NCBI GenBank assembly: GCA_001972305.1
Contig: BDDD01000020.1
Span: 731,013 to 795,012, forward strand
Origin: Cephalotus follicularis
Taxonomy: Eukaryota; Streptophyta; Magnoliopsida; Oxalidales; Cephalotaceae
Direction of reading: 5' to 3'
DNA: 64,000 nucleotides
Shown here: in pieces, positions 1-10,463 of the stretch
Layout: every line of letters starts with the position of its first letter
Numbering within the stretch: the first letter of the stretch is position 1
The notes under the pieces: generated by a model
What the model saw: only the letters and a program-made list of their open reading frames with translations
Databases searched by the model: none
What the model was told of the DNA's origin: nothing
Translations under genes and position numbers: made by a program

Positions 1-658
1 CTTGATTGATGTTTGTATGCTTGATTCACTTGTATTGTTCTTCTTTTTGCACTTCAAATCATTCGTCATTTTATAGCTTAATGCCTCATAGATCCGTTGG
101 GATTAGTTTAGGATTAATTCCTTAATGGAATGTCCACTGAAATCTGTCAGAAAATTGCTGCAGACGATCAAAGCGTCGACTGACCTCTCTAGAGCGTCGA
201 CGGTCATGTGACCGTTGGAACTTCCAAGTTTGAATCATCTGTTTGAAGCGCAGACGTTCCTTTGATTATATCGACCGCCAGGTAAAGCGTCGACCTCCAG
301 CCTTGAGCGTCGTCGCTTAGGTACATTTTAATTGCCAAAAACGCACTGTCCCAGACAGCAGACGCTTTGCACTAAGCGCATGCGTTTTGCGCCTTAAAGC
401 GCAGACGCCTGAATCTTAGCGTCGACGCTTGGAGTGTAATTTCCAATTCTCCAAGTGCTTCATCGGTAGGCGCTTTGTTCTTGTGTCGACCGTCAGTCAA
501 AGCGCAGACGCTTTAATTACAAGCGTCGGCGGTCTGGGCAGTTTCTGCATAATTTCTGCTGATATGATTTAGCTTTTGTCTTTCTTGCACAAAAAGAAAC
601 TTTGTTAAATACAAATATGTTATCATCAAAACATAGGATTGAGACATACATGTCAACA
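1..658 (-). repeat. CoH-family copia LTR, partial, cut by window edge
   Basis: The reverse strand starts at 658 with TGTTGAC and matches, with divergence, the beginning of the LTRs of the gag-only copia at 9369-13824: the same opening about loss of order TGTTGAC, a T-rich stretch, TTTGTGCAAGAAA, then a GTCGAC motif array, then a TATA-like box (TATAAAA on the minus strand at 69-75). The right border is sharp, because plus-strand sequence from 659 continues a GyB-family LTR. The other end lies outside the window, so it cannot be told whether this is a solo LTR or part of a full element, and the target duplication (which would begin CGATT at 659-663) cannot be tested. Confidence 0.7.
172..531. 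repeat. GTCGAC-centred motif array (AGCGTCGACGCT type)
   Basis: About 13 copies of a degenerate AGCGTCGACGCT motif start near 172, 193, 247, 267, 286, 306, 355, 375, 398, 418, 482, 501 and 522. Neighbours are mostly 19-23 bp apart, while the spacers differ from each other. Variants keep one half-site (AGCGCAGACG, AGCGTCGGCG). The copy nearest the TATA-like box at 69-75 lies about 100 bp upstream of it on the minus strand. No function is known to me; it looks like the U3 part of the LTR. Confidence 0.75.
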
Positions 659-715
659 CGATTGAATCAGTTTTTGCATGAAAATGTCAAGTTTCTGCTG
701 TTCTGTCGTCCAGAA

Positions 716-921
716 CAGTCGGCTATTCTTGTGGACAGTTGGCTGGATTGGATGAGTAGTCAACTGCCATATGAAAACAGTCGACTGTCTTGGGTTGTGT
801 AGTCGACTAGATCTATGTGACAGTCGACTGCCTGCAGTCTGTCTTGTGTAGTCAGCTGGCCCTTGTGATTAGTCGACTGCCAAGCTTCCCCAGTCGGCTG
901 GTGCTCTGTAACAGTCAGCTG
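716..921. repeat. CAGTCGACTG array, 10 units, 21-bp period
   Basis: Ten motif copies start at 716, 736, 757, 778, 800, 821, 849, 870, 891 and 912, giving steps of 20, 21, 21, 22, 21, 28, 21, 21 and 21 bp. Exact CAGTCGACTG occurs at 778 and 821; the others have one or two changes, mostly transitions (CAGTCGGCTG, TAGTCAACTG). Spacer sequence is not repeated. The array ends 120 bp upstream of the TATA-like box at 1041. Confidence 0.9.
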
Positions 922-1040
922 TTTTGCTCATAAAAGTGTTGCTTTCAACTGTTTTGATTCGTTTGTTCCTCGAATCAATCCGGGTCTTTTCTAAACACTG
1001 TAATGAGTCTGTTTAATGTCACTAATGTTTCTTTGACCCT

Positions 1041-1047
1041 TATATGA
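1041..1047 (+). promoter_or_regulatory. Putative LTR TATA box
   Basis: TATATGA in the context CCCTTATATGAATG. The same context occurs at the matching place in the two LTRs of GyB (minus strand, near 14144-14149 and 21677-21682), each about 120 bp beyond the motif array. Assignment as a TATA box is by sequence and position only. Confidence 0.4.
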
Positions 1048-1497
1048 ATGGTTTTGGGTGTCTTTTAGATTGTTGTGCCTCAAGGGGAGTTTGATTTAAA
1101 TCATCTATCCGTAAGTGCTTTTGTGAATGCATAAGGTACGGATACTTCGTTCCTTGATACACTCATAAGATTTTATCAAAATAAATCAGTTTTTCTTATT
1201 GCCATGCTTCTTCGTTTATGAACTTGGTAATGTTTTATGGTTTTGACATGTTTCGAAAATGAAGTTGGTTTTTGACATTTATGAATGATTCCGACTTTAT
1301 ACATATGATACGATATGTTATGATCACCTCTTTATAGCGAAGTATAAATGAGTTGATTATTTGACTATGAAATGTATGTTATGATACCGTTGTGAACGAT
1401 TTTCAAATATGTTTTGTGAAAGCATATTTATGTGTTTTTAAATTGATTTTGATAAATCAATGTTTTCGAAATGATTGAATACTGAGTATTGTACCCA

Positions 1498-1517
1498 CCT
1501 ATGGGGCGTACCATAGG
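1498..1517 (+). other. Conserved LTR hairpin CCTATGG/CCATAGG
   Basis: A perfect 7-bp inverted repeat (CCTATGG and CCATAGG) encloses a 6-base loop. It recurs at 4628-4647, 9181-9200 (one mismatch) and 21177-21196 in GyB-family LTRs. In the GyC LTR at 24931-24948 both arms change together to CCTATGA and TCATAGG, so pairing is kept. It is probably an RNA structure in the LTR leader or transcribed region; the role is unknown. Confidence 0.6.
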
Positions 1518-2319
1518 CATGTCGTAGTCCTGGTACGGGGACATGACACTTCCGTAGCGGTGTGATTAGTCTATGACGTCTTTGAATATTATGAATAAAT
1601 CCCATGAGGTGGATTTATGGATCCGTTATGTGATAGAGGCGTATGAATCGATTCTAGTATATGATATGTGATATGTGAGAATTGACTTGTGTAGTGCCGT
1701 ACACTTCAAGTCTAGTGGGCATGTGGAATTAGCGCCTCACTTGCCAAATATATGTTATGTGATATGTATGTGGCTCGGTATGACTTATGAAACGTGATAT
1801 GATGTTTTGAAATGTTCCGTAAATGTTTCGAAAGTTATATGGATTTTATGAAACTAGAAATGTGACTTTACGAATGTTTAATTGCTTTTAATTGCTTAAG
1901 ATTTCTGTTACGAGAATTATTGAAATCTTATTGCTTTTAAAATTTATCGTTTACTGTTTTAATTCCCTTATCTCTACTGAGGTTTGCTCAGCTGCGTTTT
2001 TGTTTTCCATGCGGCAGGTTATCAGGTGCAGCGGGGGAACGTGCGAACGAGAGATGACCACCTTATGTTTTGGATCCCTACGAGTGTGATCCTTAAGTGT
2101 TTTTTATTTTAGTGGTCATGAACAATAAGTTACTTATGTTTTATGTTTTAAATTTGAAACGGTAATATGTTTTAAGTTTTCCCGGAAATGCTAAATTGTT
2201 AAATTTTTAAGTTTTCAGCTATGATATGACCGCCACGTTTTTTGTTGCTATGTTATGTTATGTTATGATAGATTCTGTATTATGACCTGTGATTACTCCC
2301 ACCGTCCGAGGGTGTTACA

Positions 2320-3322
2320 GCTAGTCACCCCCCGGATCCGTGTATGACCACGTCTATCAATCATGGTCCGAATAGCATTCGCTTTATCCAGTCATCGACA
2401 TATGTGTCATGTTTCCCTCATCGTACATGGATCCGATCACAGCCTAGGGTTTGGATGAATGTCACCCCTAGTTGTGCTATGATAGCTGTGAATCTATGAT
2501 CGCACCGAGACTATTGGTAGACCTCCCACGAGAACCTCTATTTCCCAGTCCACCTATGCCTGATCAGGACTTTTAAGTTGCAACCTGCATAGACAAATAG
2601 AGCTGGTCACCCTCAGCCCGGGTGTGACGATCCCCTATTGCGTACTCGCCCATACATCTCAATGAAGCTCCCACAAGACCCAAAGACAACCCTTTTGCCA
2701 GCGCCTCGCCAGTGCTGGGGAAGGCAGAAATCAAAGTCAAGTAGTTACCACACAATTCATGCCAGCCGCTTAGGTTAAAGGAGACAACATAGGATATAGA
2801 CCTACCAGTCACCATAGAGTATACACTACCAAGACCATAGGAATCCTATTGACATTGGGTATAGACTATCTAAATAGGTTTCCAATTGATGGGTCGGTTT
2901 AGTGTCTTGATCTCTAGCATACACCTCACATTTAGCTTTAGGGGTAAACCTAATTGGCTACGAGATAACCAACCTCCACTGAAAACCCGGGAGCAAGTTT
3001 AACGTGAAAAGTCTTCACGGTTCATCAATGGCCCAAAGAAAGTGAACCTATGACTTGGAACATTTGTCATAGGGAATGAAGATCTCATTCTCATAGCCCT
3101 CCCGGCAAGAGATCTAACCCTTTGAATGTGACAGGACGCCATTATGGCATACAGTTAATTATGTATAATTAGTCTATTCCTTTTGGTTGGTTGATATGAG
3201 CCACATAGCCTTGCCATAAAAGAAATATGCACATGCAATATAAAAGTAATTCATAATTGTATTAAGTCAAGAGTGTTATATACAAACGATCCATTTCGTG
3301 GCAGGACACCCCTAATCTAACA
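2320..3322 (-). repeat. CoK: old copia LTR relict
   Basis: The stretch follows the order of the minus-strand CoE/CoD LTRs with heavy divergence. It has a block like GTGTGACGATCCCCTATTGCG near 2630, then AAAGTGAACCTATGACTTGGAAC near 3044, then a terminus CTAATCTAACA at 3312-3322, matching the CTACATCTAACA end of CoE. From 3323 the sequence reads as gypsy GyA gag/protease, so the relict probably inserted there. Its left end is lost at the junction with the LTR ending at 2319. I see no coding sequence; the open frame on the minus strand at 2573-2815 has no recognisable domain. Confidence 0.55.
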
Positions 3323-3833
3323 GGGTTATCAGTAGGGCAGTGGTTCTAAACAACAGTTCCATGGCCGGCCTAGCACCAGCTCACCTTCTATGGTAGGGAG
3401 AGATCACGGTAAACAGCCTATGGGGTCGACACCTACAATGCAGGGTTGGGTATATGGTATGGATCAAAGTGTTGCAGGAGGATCTGCATCAGTGATTGGA
3501 AGTACTATTTGTATCTTTTAGCATATGGCACGGACTCTCATAGATACTGGCTCATCCCATTCATACATTGCATCACATTTTATGTGCCATGTTAGGGTGG
3601 AGCCCGAGCCTTTGCATTTGTGATGGAGGTCAGCACCCCAGTGGGGTAGTATGTTGTTTCAGAATGGGTATACAGGTCTTACGTCATAGAGATCGCCGAC
3701 CAGTTTTTTCTAGCAAATTTGATTGTGTTACCGATGGGTGAGATAGATGTGATCCTTGGGATGGATTGGTTACCAGCGCATTATGCCCATGTGGATTGTA
3801 ACAGGAAGATTGTGACCTTCAGTATGCCCGGAC
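3323..3833 (+). pseudogene. GyA gag end and retropepsin (degenerate)
   Basis: From about 3470 a frame with stops can be read into an aspartic protease. The catalytic triad context LIDTGSSHSYIA lies near 3537-3572 with the Asp codon at 3543. The second conserved block, reading VILGMDWLPAHYA in the shifted frame, lies near 3750-3788. The reading frame changes between these blocks. The last codons before the solo LTR spell the FSMPGQ region that in plant gypsy elements leads from protease to RT, and the same frame resumes after 6538, which confirms the split. Retropepsin would cleave Gag-Pol in virus-like particles; this copy cannot be translated intact. No zinc knuckle is recognisable upstream. 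Confidence 0.7.
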
Positions 3834-6538
3834 TGTAACACCCCCGAGATGTGGGAGCCCTTACAGGTCATAATACATAAACTTAACATAACATAACATA
3901 ATAAAAAGGCTCGGATTTATTAAAAACGTGATGGTCTAAAACATAACTTATAACATACTGAAACTAAACAAGGTCTGGAAACTTATTCAAAACCAAAAGT
4001 TATAAACTGAAACTAACATATTGTTCATAAAAATAGGCCATACTACGACCATATGATAGCATAAACACAGTGGAATCAACTCCTAGATGATCCTCGACAT
4101 AAGAGAGTCACTCTCATCACACATTGCCCCGTTGCTCCTGATAACCTGCCATATGGAAACAAAAATGCGGCTGAGCAAACCTCAGTACGAATATAGAATG
4201 TAAAACAAGTAAACGACATTTTGAAGCAATAAGAATTCAAAAGTACTTCAAATCAAAAATCTCCAGCAATAAATAGTTTAAACTTTCTTTGTAAATGCCC
4301 ACGGAAAAACATATAAACCTATTTCATTGCTTTGAAAGCACAAAACATACCTTTCCAAAACATAGGTTCCATAACTGAGCATCATAACATATCACATATC
4401 AGAAACACGTATAGCAAGGGATTAGCGACATCCACATTGCCAATAGAATTGAAGTGTACGATACTACACAAATAATTCCCATATCATAACATATCACATA
4501 ACACATAACTAGAATCGATCCATACGCCTCTATCACAAATCCTATCCAATGATGTCACAGAGAGACGCCGTAAACTAATCACACCGTTACAGAAAGTGTC
4601 ATGTCCCCGTGCCAGACCTACGACATGCCTATGGTACGCCCCATAGGTGGGTACAAAAAGCTCAGTACTTCACCATTTCAAAACATTGATTTTATCATAA
4701 TCGATTAAAACACATGAGAAACGGTTTTCTAGAACATATTCATAAATCGTTATAAAACGATATAAACACTTGATTTCATAAACGGAGAATCAACTCATTT
4801 AATTTCCTAATAAAGAGGTGATTTCATAACACATCGTAAACATAGCAAAGTTGAATTTTTAAAGTCAGAAATATTTAACTCATAAAATATCAAGTGACTT
4901 TATCTTTAAAATCCAAAACATAACAGAGTCATAAACCGGAAGGGATATGTTCATAAAACTGGATTTAGTTCGAATAAATTAGATGTCCAAGAAGAGAATT
5001 ATCCGTACCTTATGCGATTACCGAATTAACTTACGAATAACTGATAATTCTAATAGCCCCACGTAGCACAATAATCTATACAATATAACAATATTCATGT
5101 AAGGGTCTAAAAATCATTTTAGGCATATATCATAATCATAAAGATGTTTAAAACAAAACCGGGCCAAATGGAAGAACAAACGGATAAGAGAATATGAAAA
5201 CAGAAATTTACAGGACAATCCAACCGACTGATATAAGACTCCAGTCGACTGTCCAAAGGGTGGCAGTCGACTATGCACCAGGCCCAGCCGAATACACAAC
5301 TAGAACAGAAGGCAGTCGACTGTGACAGGGGTCCATTCGGCTGCACAACACAAAACAGTCGACTATATTCATAAGACAGCCGACTACACAAGCTAAACAG
5401 TCAACTGGTCATAAAGACAGCCGACTATTCTGAGTGACAGAACAACAAAGTATGACGGTTTTGTGCAATCTAGCTACTAAACCTCGGATTTCTCAACTCT
5501 AGAAGACTACCAAAACTTAAAATGGCACTGTATGGCATTTAAAACGATAACATAACACTGAATTCAGCTAAGATATGTTGACAGTGATTAATTTAAGGTG
5601 AGAGATGAACTTAAACCATGCATACCTCTTCCTAATAAATTTTCTGTCATGTCATATCTTAAAACCAGATTACATAATACATATGAGGTGTCTAAAGGCT
5701 TACTAACATACTCAGAACAATTGATAGAACATAAGGAAGGCAGAAACCAAAATGAATTCATATCTAGCACCATATGTATGCAAAACGAATTCATGATAAA
5801 ACTAACAACATAACCATCACAGCAAGGCAACAAACTGACCTACAATGGCGTCACAAACTGTAGGATAACACAGGATTTTTAAAGCTCAACCACGGCTGTT
5901 GACAGAAATGAAAGGGGAGAAAACATATAGCTCAAGGATTTGACAAAGCCGTACATATACAAATAAAACACTTTCTAAATTGAACCTTGAAGAGACAAAC
6001 CTGACTTTGGTGACCCGATTACACAGAAAGCACACTGAATTTCCACTTTCAGGTTCGGTACAACCAACGAAAGAGAATGGCAGAATATATATTGGTATTA
6101 GCCAACTTAAATTGGAAGAAGAAGCAATTTAGGCAAGATAAGAATTAAGGAAACCAAAATCTGATTTGATAAGGAAGAGAGGAAGATTTTTAGGAGTTAG
6201 AATTGGAAGGAGGGAGAGATACGGGGAAGAGAGAGAGATAGGGGAGGGAGTTACGGGAAAGGAGAGTTTGAGAGGGAGAGGGAAAAGAAATAATAAGGGA
6301 AAAAAATAATAATAATAATAAAAGATTTTCTTTTAAAAGGGTTTTAAAACCTTAATTAATTAAATAAATATGTAAATATATAATAACCTATATTTTACCA
6401 AAATACAAACGCATATTACATATTCAAAATTAGGGCTAGTATTCAGCCCAAAACATAAACCCAACATAAAGTAGACCAACCACTTATCGAAACAGATAAA
6501 AGCCTGCAAGTATATGTACGGACAAACATGGTATTACA
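3834..6538 (-). repeat. GyB-family solo LTR
   Basis: This 2705-bp block begins TGTAACACCC and ends GGTATTACA, the same termini as the LTRs of GyB at 8371-15601 and 20385-23127, and lies in minus orientation. Flanks are CGGAC (3829-3833) and AGGAC (6539-6543), a 5-bp target duplication with one change. Removing the LTR and one flank restores a continuous GyA pol order. There is no internal domain, so it is a solo LTR, probably left by LTR-LTR recombination. It has the CTGAG-GTTTG-CTCAG block (4171-4185), the hairpin (4628-4647) and the motif array. The TATA-like box seen in sister copies is changed here (CATGTAAG near 5097-5104). Confidence 0.9.
5221..5427. repeat. CAGTCGACTG array, 10 units, 21-bp period
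   Basis: Copies start at 5221, 5242, 5264, 5285, 5313, 5334, 5356, 5377, 5398 and 5418, with steps 21, 22, 21, 28, 21, 22, 21, 21 and 20. This is the reverse-orientation counterpart of the array at 716-921, with the single 28-bp step at the same place. Exact CAGTCGACTG occurs at 5242 and 5313. Confidence 0.9.
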
Positions 6539-8035
6539 AGGACAGTCTCAATTCTAGTTTATCATAACCTTAGAGCACCAGTCAATTCAAATGATTTTCG
6601 CTATACATGTTGATAGGCTTTTGAAATAGGGTTGCAGTGGATACCTGGCATATGTGACCGATGGCAGAAAATAGATTTCAAAGTTGGAGGATATTCCAAT
6701 TGTCTGTGAGTATCCGGATGTGTTCCCGGAGGAGTTGACATCCTTACCTCCTGAGAGAGGCGTGGAGTTTGTTATAGACCTCATGCCAAGGACGACACCT
6801 ATATTGAGAACTCCTTATCGTATGGCCCCTCCTGAATTGAAGGAATTGAAATGACAATTCCAGGAGTTACTCGATAAGGGTTTCAGCAGGCTGAGTTTTT
6901 CCCCGTGGGGAGCACTTGTTCTGTTTGTCAAGAAGAAAGAAGGATCTTTGAGAATGTGTGTTGATTATCGGCAGCTTAATAAGGCTACTATCAAGAATAA
7001 TTATCAACTGCCACAGATTGATGAATTGTTCGACCAGTTGAAAGGATCGTCAGTGTTCTCCAAGTTGGACTTAAGGACAGGGTATCATCAGCTCAGAGTT
7101 AGAAAAGGAGACATTCTGAAGATGGCTTTTAGGTCACGGTATGGACATTACGAGTTTGCGGTGATGCCATTTGCGGTGGCCAATGCCCCTGCTACTTTTA
7201 TCAGCCTAATGAACCAGTGTTTCGTCCATATCTGGACCAATTCGTTGTGGTCTTTATTGATGATATCTTAGTGTACTCTTAGTCTGTGGAGGACCATGGA
7301 GAACTTTTACGCTTGGCATTGCAGACATTACGAGAGCATCGAATGTATGCCAAGTTTAACAAATGTGAATTCTGGCTGTCAGAGGTGGCTTTTCTGGGTC
7401 ATGTCATTTCCAGTGTTGGTTTTTCGGTGGATCCGACAAAGATGGAAGACGTTAAGGACTGGAAACGACCAATAAACGTGACTGAAATTCGTAGTTTCTT
7501 AGGCTTAGTGGGTTATTACTGCCGCTTTGTTGAAGGATTCTAACGGATTGCCATGCCATTGACCGGATTAACACAGAAGAAGACAACGTTTGTTTGGGAT
7601 GACTGGTGGGGGCAAAGATTCTAGGAATTGAAGCATTGCTTGATTTTTGCATCGATCTTGGCCTTACCACAAGGTAATGAAGGTTTCGTAGTATACAGTG
7701 ATGCGTCTGGGAATGGTTTGGGATGTGTTTTGATGTAGTATTGAAAGGTAATTGCTTATGCCTTAAGGAAATTGAAGCCTCATGAGGAGAATTACCCCAC
7801 GTATGATCTGCAGCTAGCAGCGATAATCTTTGCATTACGCAAATGGAGACATTATTTGTGTGGCACAAAGTTTGATGTTTTCATAGATCATAAGAGCTCG
7901 AAGCATATTTCCTCTCAACAAGATTTGAATATGAGGCAGAGGAGGTGGATGGAGCTGCTCAACGATTACAATTGCGTGATACAGTACCATAAAGGCAAGG
8001 CTAATGCGGTGGCAGACGCATTGAGTCGCTGATTA
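6539..8035 (+). pseudogene. GyA reverse transcriptase and RNase H
   Basis: The frame resumes from the protease linker. FPEELTSLPPERGVEF near 6721-6768 marks the RT approach. RT fingers and palm follow: the VDYRQLNKA block (from about 6960), [13 protein letters not shown] (7060-7098) and [11 protein letters not shown] (7141-7173). A frameshift falls before the active site, which is intact in another frame as FIDDILVYS near 7252-7278 and is followed by a stop. The RT thumb/connection ([15 protein letters not shown]) is at 7499-7543. RNase H has SDASGNGLG near 7698-7724, then stops, then IDHKSS and the DALSR end at 8018-8032. The product would copy element RNA into DNA in the particle. At least one frameshift and several stops (7279, 7541, 7623, 7737) make it non-functional. 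Confidence 0.85.
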
Positions 8036-8370
8036 GCCTGCTTGACAGTTTCCCAGGTTCAAACACGACCACAGTTGATTGACAGGATTAGAGAGGTTCA
8101 AGGGATGGATGGAGATTTGCTTAAGGCTGCACTAGATGGTCAAGGTGGGTTAAAGCCCGAGTTCTCGGTACATGGTGACGGTTTGATCAGATTCTAGGGC
8201 AGGATTTGTGTTCTTGAAAGTAAGGAACTGAAGGATGAGTTGTTGTCTCAAGCTCATCGCTCCAATTTTTCAGTGCATCCAGGGAGCACTAAGATGTATC
8301 GAGACTTGAAGCCCATCTATTTGTGGAACAACATGAATAGGGAGATTGCAGAGTATGTGTCTGTCTGATT
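8036..8370 (+). pseudogene. GyA integrase N-terminal zinc finger (split)
   Basis: Downstream of the RNase H stop, the frame reads a linker and then the HHCC zinc-binding region: HRSNFSVHPGSTKMYRDL near 8254-8310 and REIAEYVSV near 8338-8364. The sequence stops at 8370 where GyB begins, and the rest of the zinc finger (VCHQVKAKHQ) resumes at 23134. The cysteine codon at the break is TGA at 8366 and TGC at 23128, which fits a duplicated and then mutated 5-bp target site. The domain would hold the integrase N-terminus together by binding zinc. Confidence 0.75.
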
Positions 8371-9483
8371 TGTAACACCCCTGAACGGTGGGAGGCCTTA
8401 CTGGTCATAAAGCATAACTTAACAAAACATAACAGAAATTAAAACTCAACTTTATTAAAAACGTGTTGGTCCGAAAGATAAACTGGTGGCATATATGAAA
8501 CTAAACATAGTCTGAAAGTTTAAACATAAACCAAGTGTCATAATTCGAATCCATCATATTGTTCATAAACAAGTTCTAACAAGACCATAAGACAACAGAA
8601 ACATAGTACGATCAATTTCTCAGATGATCCTCAAACCTAAGGGAGACACCTCTCATCACACATTGCCCCAATGCTCTTGATAACCTACCGCATGGAAACA
8701 AAAAAGCGGCTGAGCAAACCTCAGTACATATATAGAATGTAAAAATAGTAAATGATACTTTAAAAGCAATAAGATTTGAAAAGTTACTTTAAAACAGAAA
8801 TCTTAAGCAATAATCAGTTTAAACATTCCTTATAATTCGCCTCAGCATTTTCGTATAAACCAAAACCATAACTTTCATAACATAAGCAAACCTTTCAAAA
8901 CATAAGTTCCATACCGAGCATCATAACATATCACATATCGGAACACATATAGAAGCAAGGCATTCGCAATATCCACATGACGAATAGAAATGAAATGTGC
9001 GGCACTACACAATCAATTCTCATAACATATCATATCATATATCTAGGATCGATCCATATGCCTCTATCATAAATAACGGATTCGTAGTCCTCCACATAGG
9101 ATATGATAACATAGAGAGATGTCGTAGATTAATCACACCGCTATAGAAGTGTCACGTTCCCAGGACAGGCCTATGACATGCCTAAGGTACGCGCCATAGG
9201 TGGGCACAAATAAACTCAGTACTTCACCATTTCGAAAACGTTGATTTTACCATAATCAATTTACAATACGTATAGAAGTGGTTTTCCAAAACATATCCAT
9301 AAGTCGTTATCAAACGATATAATTTCACATACTTTCAGAATTGGAAATCAACTCATTTATTTTCACAATGTTGACTTTTTGTCTCAATCCTAAGTTTTAA
9401 TGATTATAAATTTGCATTTAACTTTGCTACTTTTTGTGCAAGAAAAGAAATAAACAAAATTAAGGAGTGCAAAAACAGAGCAA

Positions 9484-9745
9484 AGCGCCGACGGTCCCAA
9501 TCAAAACGTCAGTGATTTATGCCAAAAAGTCGACGCCCAAGAAGGTTGTATCTGCCGTTAAAACCAGTGGAGTAAAAAATCAGTTGAAGCACTCAAAGCG
9601 GCGACGCTTAGGATTAAAGCGTCAGCGCTTTATGGCGAAGAGTCGACTCCCAGTTTAAAGCGCCAACGTCAAAACGAGAAAATTCAAATTTAACTCCTAA
9701 CGGTAACCTAAGCGCCGACGCTTTAGGCAATACCGTCAACGCTTT
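9484..9745. repeat. GTCGAC-centred motif array in CoH 5' LTR
   Basis: Six-base cores related to GTCGAC start at 9487, 9508, 9529, 9554, 9600, 9621, 9642, 9662, 9714 and 9735. Seven of the nine steps are 20, 21 or 25 bp, with five exactly 21; the long gaps are 46 and 52 bp. Most flanks extend to AGC...GCT. The same array is present in the 3' LTR (12900-13158). Confidence 0.85.
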
Positions 9746-9861
9746 GGACGGCTGATACAATATCAGAACTTGTTGTAAAGAGCCAACTTTGTAACAACAA
9801 TTTCCAAGACTTCTCCAACGACTCTATTTCTTCATCAACGGCTAGAAACTAAATGAAGCAA

Positions 9862-9868
9862 TATATAG
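9862..9868 (+). promoter_or_regulatory. CoH LTR TATA box
   Basis: TATATAG, in the 3' LTR TATATATAG at 13276-13284. It lies about 120 bp downstream of the last motif of the array and in the middle of the LTR, where a plant copia promoter is expected. Transcription would start a few tens of bases further on. Confidence 0.6.
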
Positions 9869-10410
9869 AGGTCAAGAAACAAGATTTAAATGACTTGGAA
9901 CAACTTTTGATCATCCAATCACAAAAGCTCATCTTGCACATCTACAAACTAGAGAAAGAAATAAAGCTAGAGTTTTACACTTTCATATCCAAAGCTTGTA
10001 ACTAAGCCACAACTTTCATATCAAACCTTCAAGAGGTTATTTGTAAACACTATCCAATTATTTTTATCATCCATTGTAAAAAAGGGGAGTGAACCCTTGT
10101 AAGGTGTTTGATTGATTTGCACCCGAAACCCAAAATCAAGTGTAAGGTGGTTTACTTTGATTTGCACCCGTAAGCCGAAAATCAAAGGATGCTAGTGGAT
10201 TCTAGTGGAAACTCAAGGGGTTCTTGAGAAACTGGATGTAGGCACGGATTTTGCCGAACCACTATAAATTGTTTGCACAATATCTATCCCTTATCTCTTT
10301 ACTTACAATTGCATTATTTGTTCTTGTGTGGATTGTTTAGTTTCATAATCTAATTTGTTATTTCCGCAAACAAATTTAGTTATTAAAGGTTGCCATACAT
10401 TCCCATCAAG

Positions 10411-10424
10411 TGGTATCAGAGCGG
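10411..10424 (+). other. CoH primer-binding site (tRNA-iMet)
   Basis: TGGTATCAGAGCGG, complementary to the 3' end of plant initiator methionine tRNA, two bases after the LTR. It primes minus-strand DNA synthesis. It is intact. Confidence 0.9.
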
Positions 10425-10463
10425 TTATTTCATAATTCTTAATTGTTAGAGATATAAAGATCC

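Larger units (their letters stand above)
659..2319 (+). repeat. GyB-family gypsy LTR, 3' portion
   Basis: This matches the U3-R-U5 order of the GyB LTRs in plus orientation: CAGTCGACTG array, TATA-like TATATGA at 1041-1047, the CCTATGG/CCATAGG hairpin at 1498-1517, the CTGAG-GTTTG-CTCAG block at 1977-1991, and the terminal GGGTGTTACA at 2310-2319. A complete family member is about 2.74 kb, so about 1.1 kb of the 5' end is missing or lies beyond the copia LTR at 1-658 that interrupts it. No primer-binding site follows 2319, so this is not a working 5' LTR; a solo LTR or truncated copy is likely. It abuts an old copia LTR relict. Confidence 0.75.
9369..10408 (+). repeat. CoH 5' LTR
   Basis: TGTTGAC at the start and CATTCCCATCA at the end. 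The U3 part carries a GTCGAC motif array (9484-9745) and a TATA box (TATATAG from 9862). The first two bases after the LTR are AG, followed by the primer-binding site. It pairs with 12786-13824. Confidence 0.95.

Noticed and set aside
172..921. GTCGAC arrays as a CRISPR array
   Set aside because: The repeats are only about 10-14 bp, spacers are 7-12 bp, the motif is degenerate, no cas genes exist, and the setting is a plant retrotransposon LTR.
7452..7868. Minus-strand frame of 138 codons
   Set aside because: It is the antisense shadow of GyA RT/RNase H, which has clear motifs on the plus strand.
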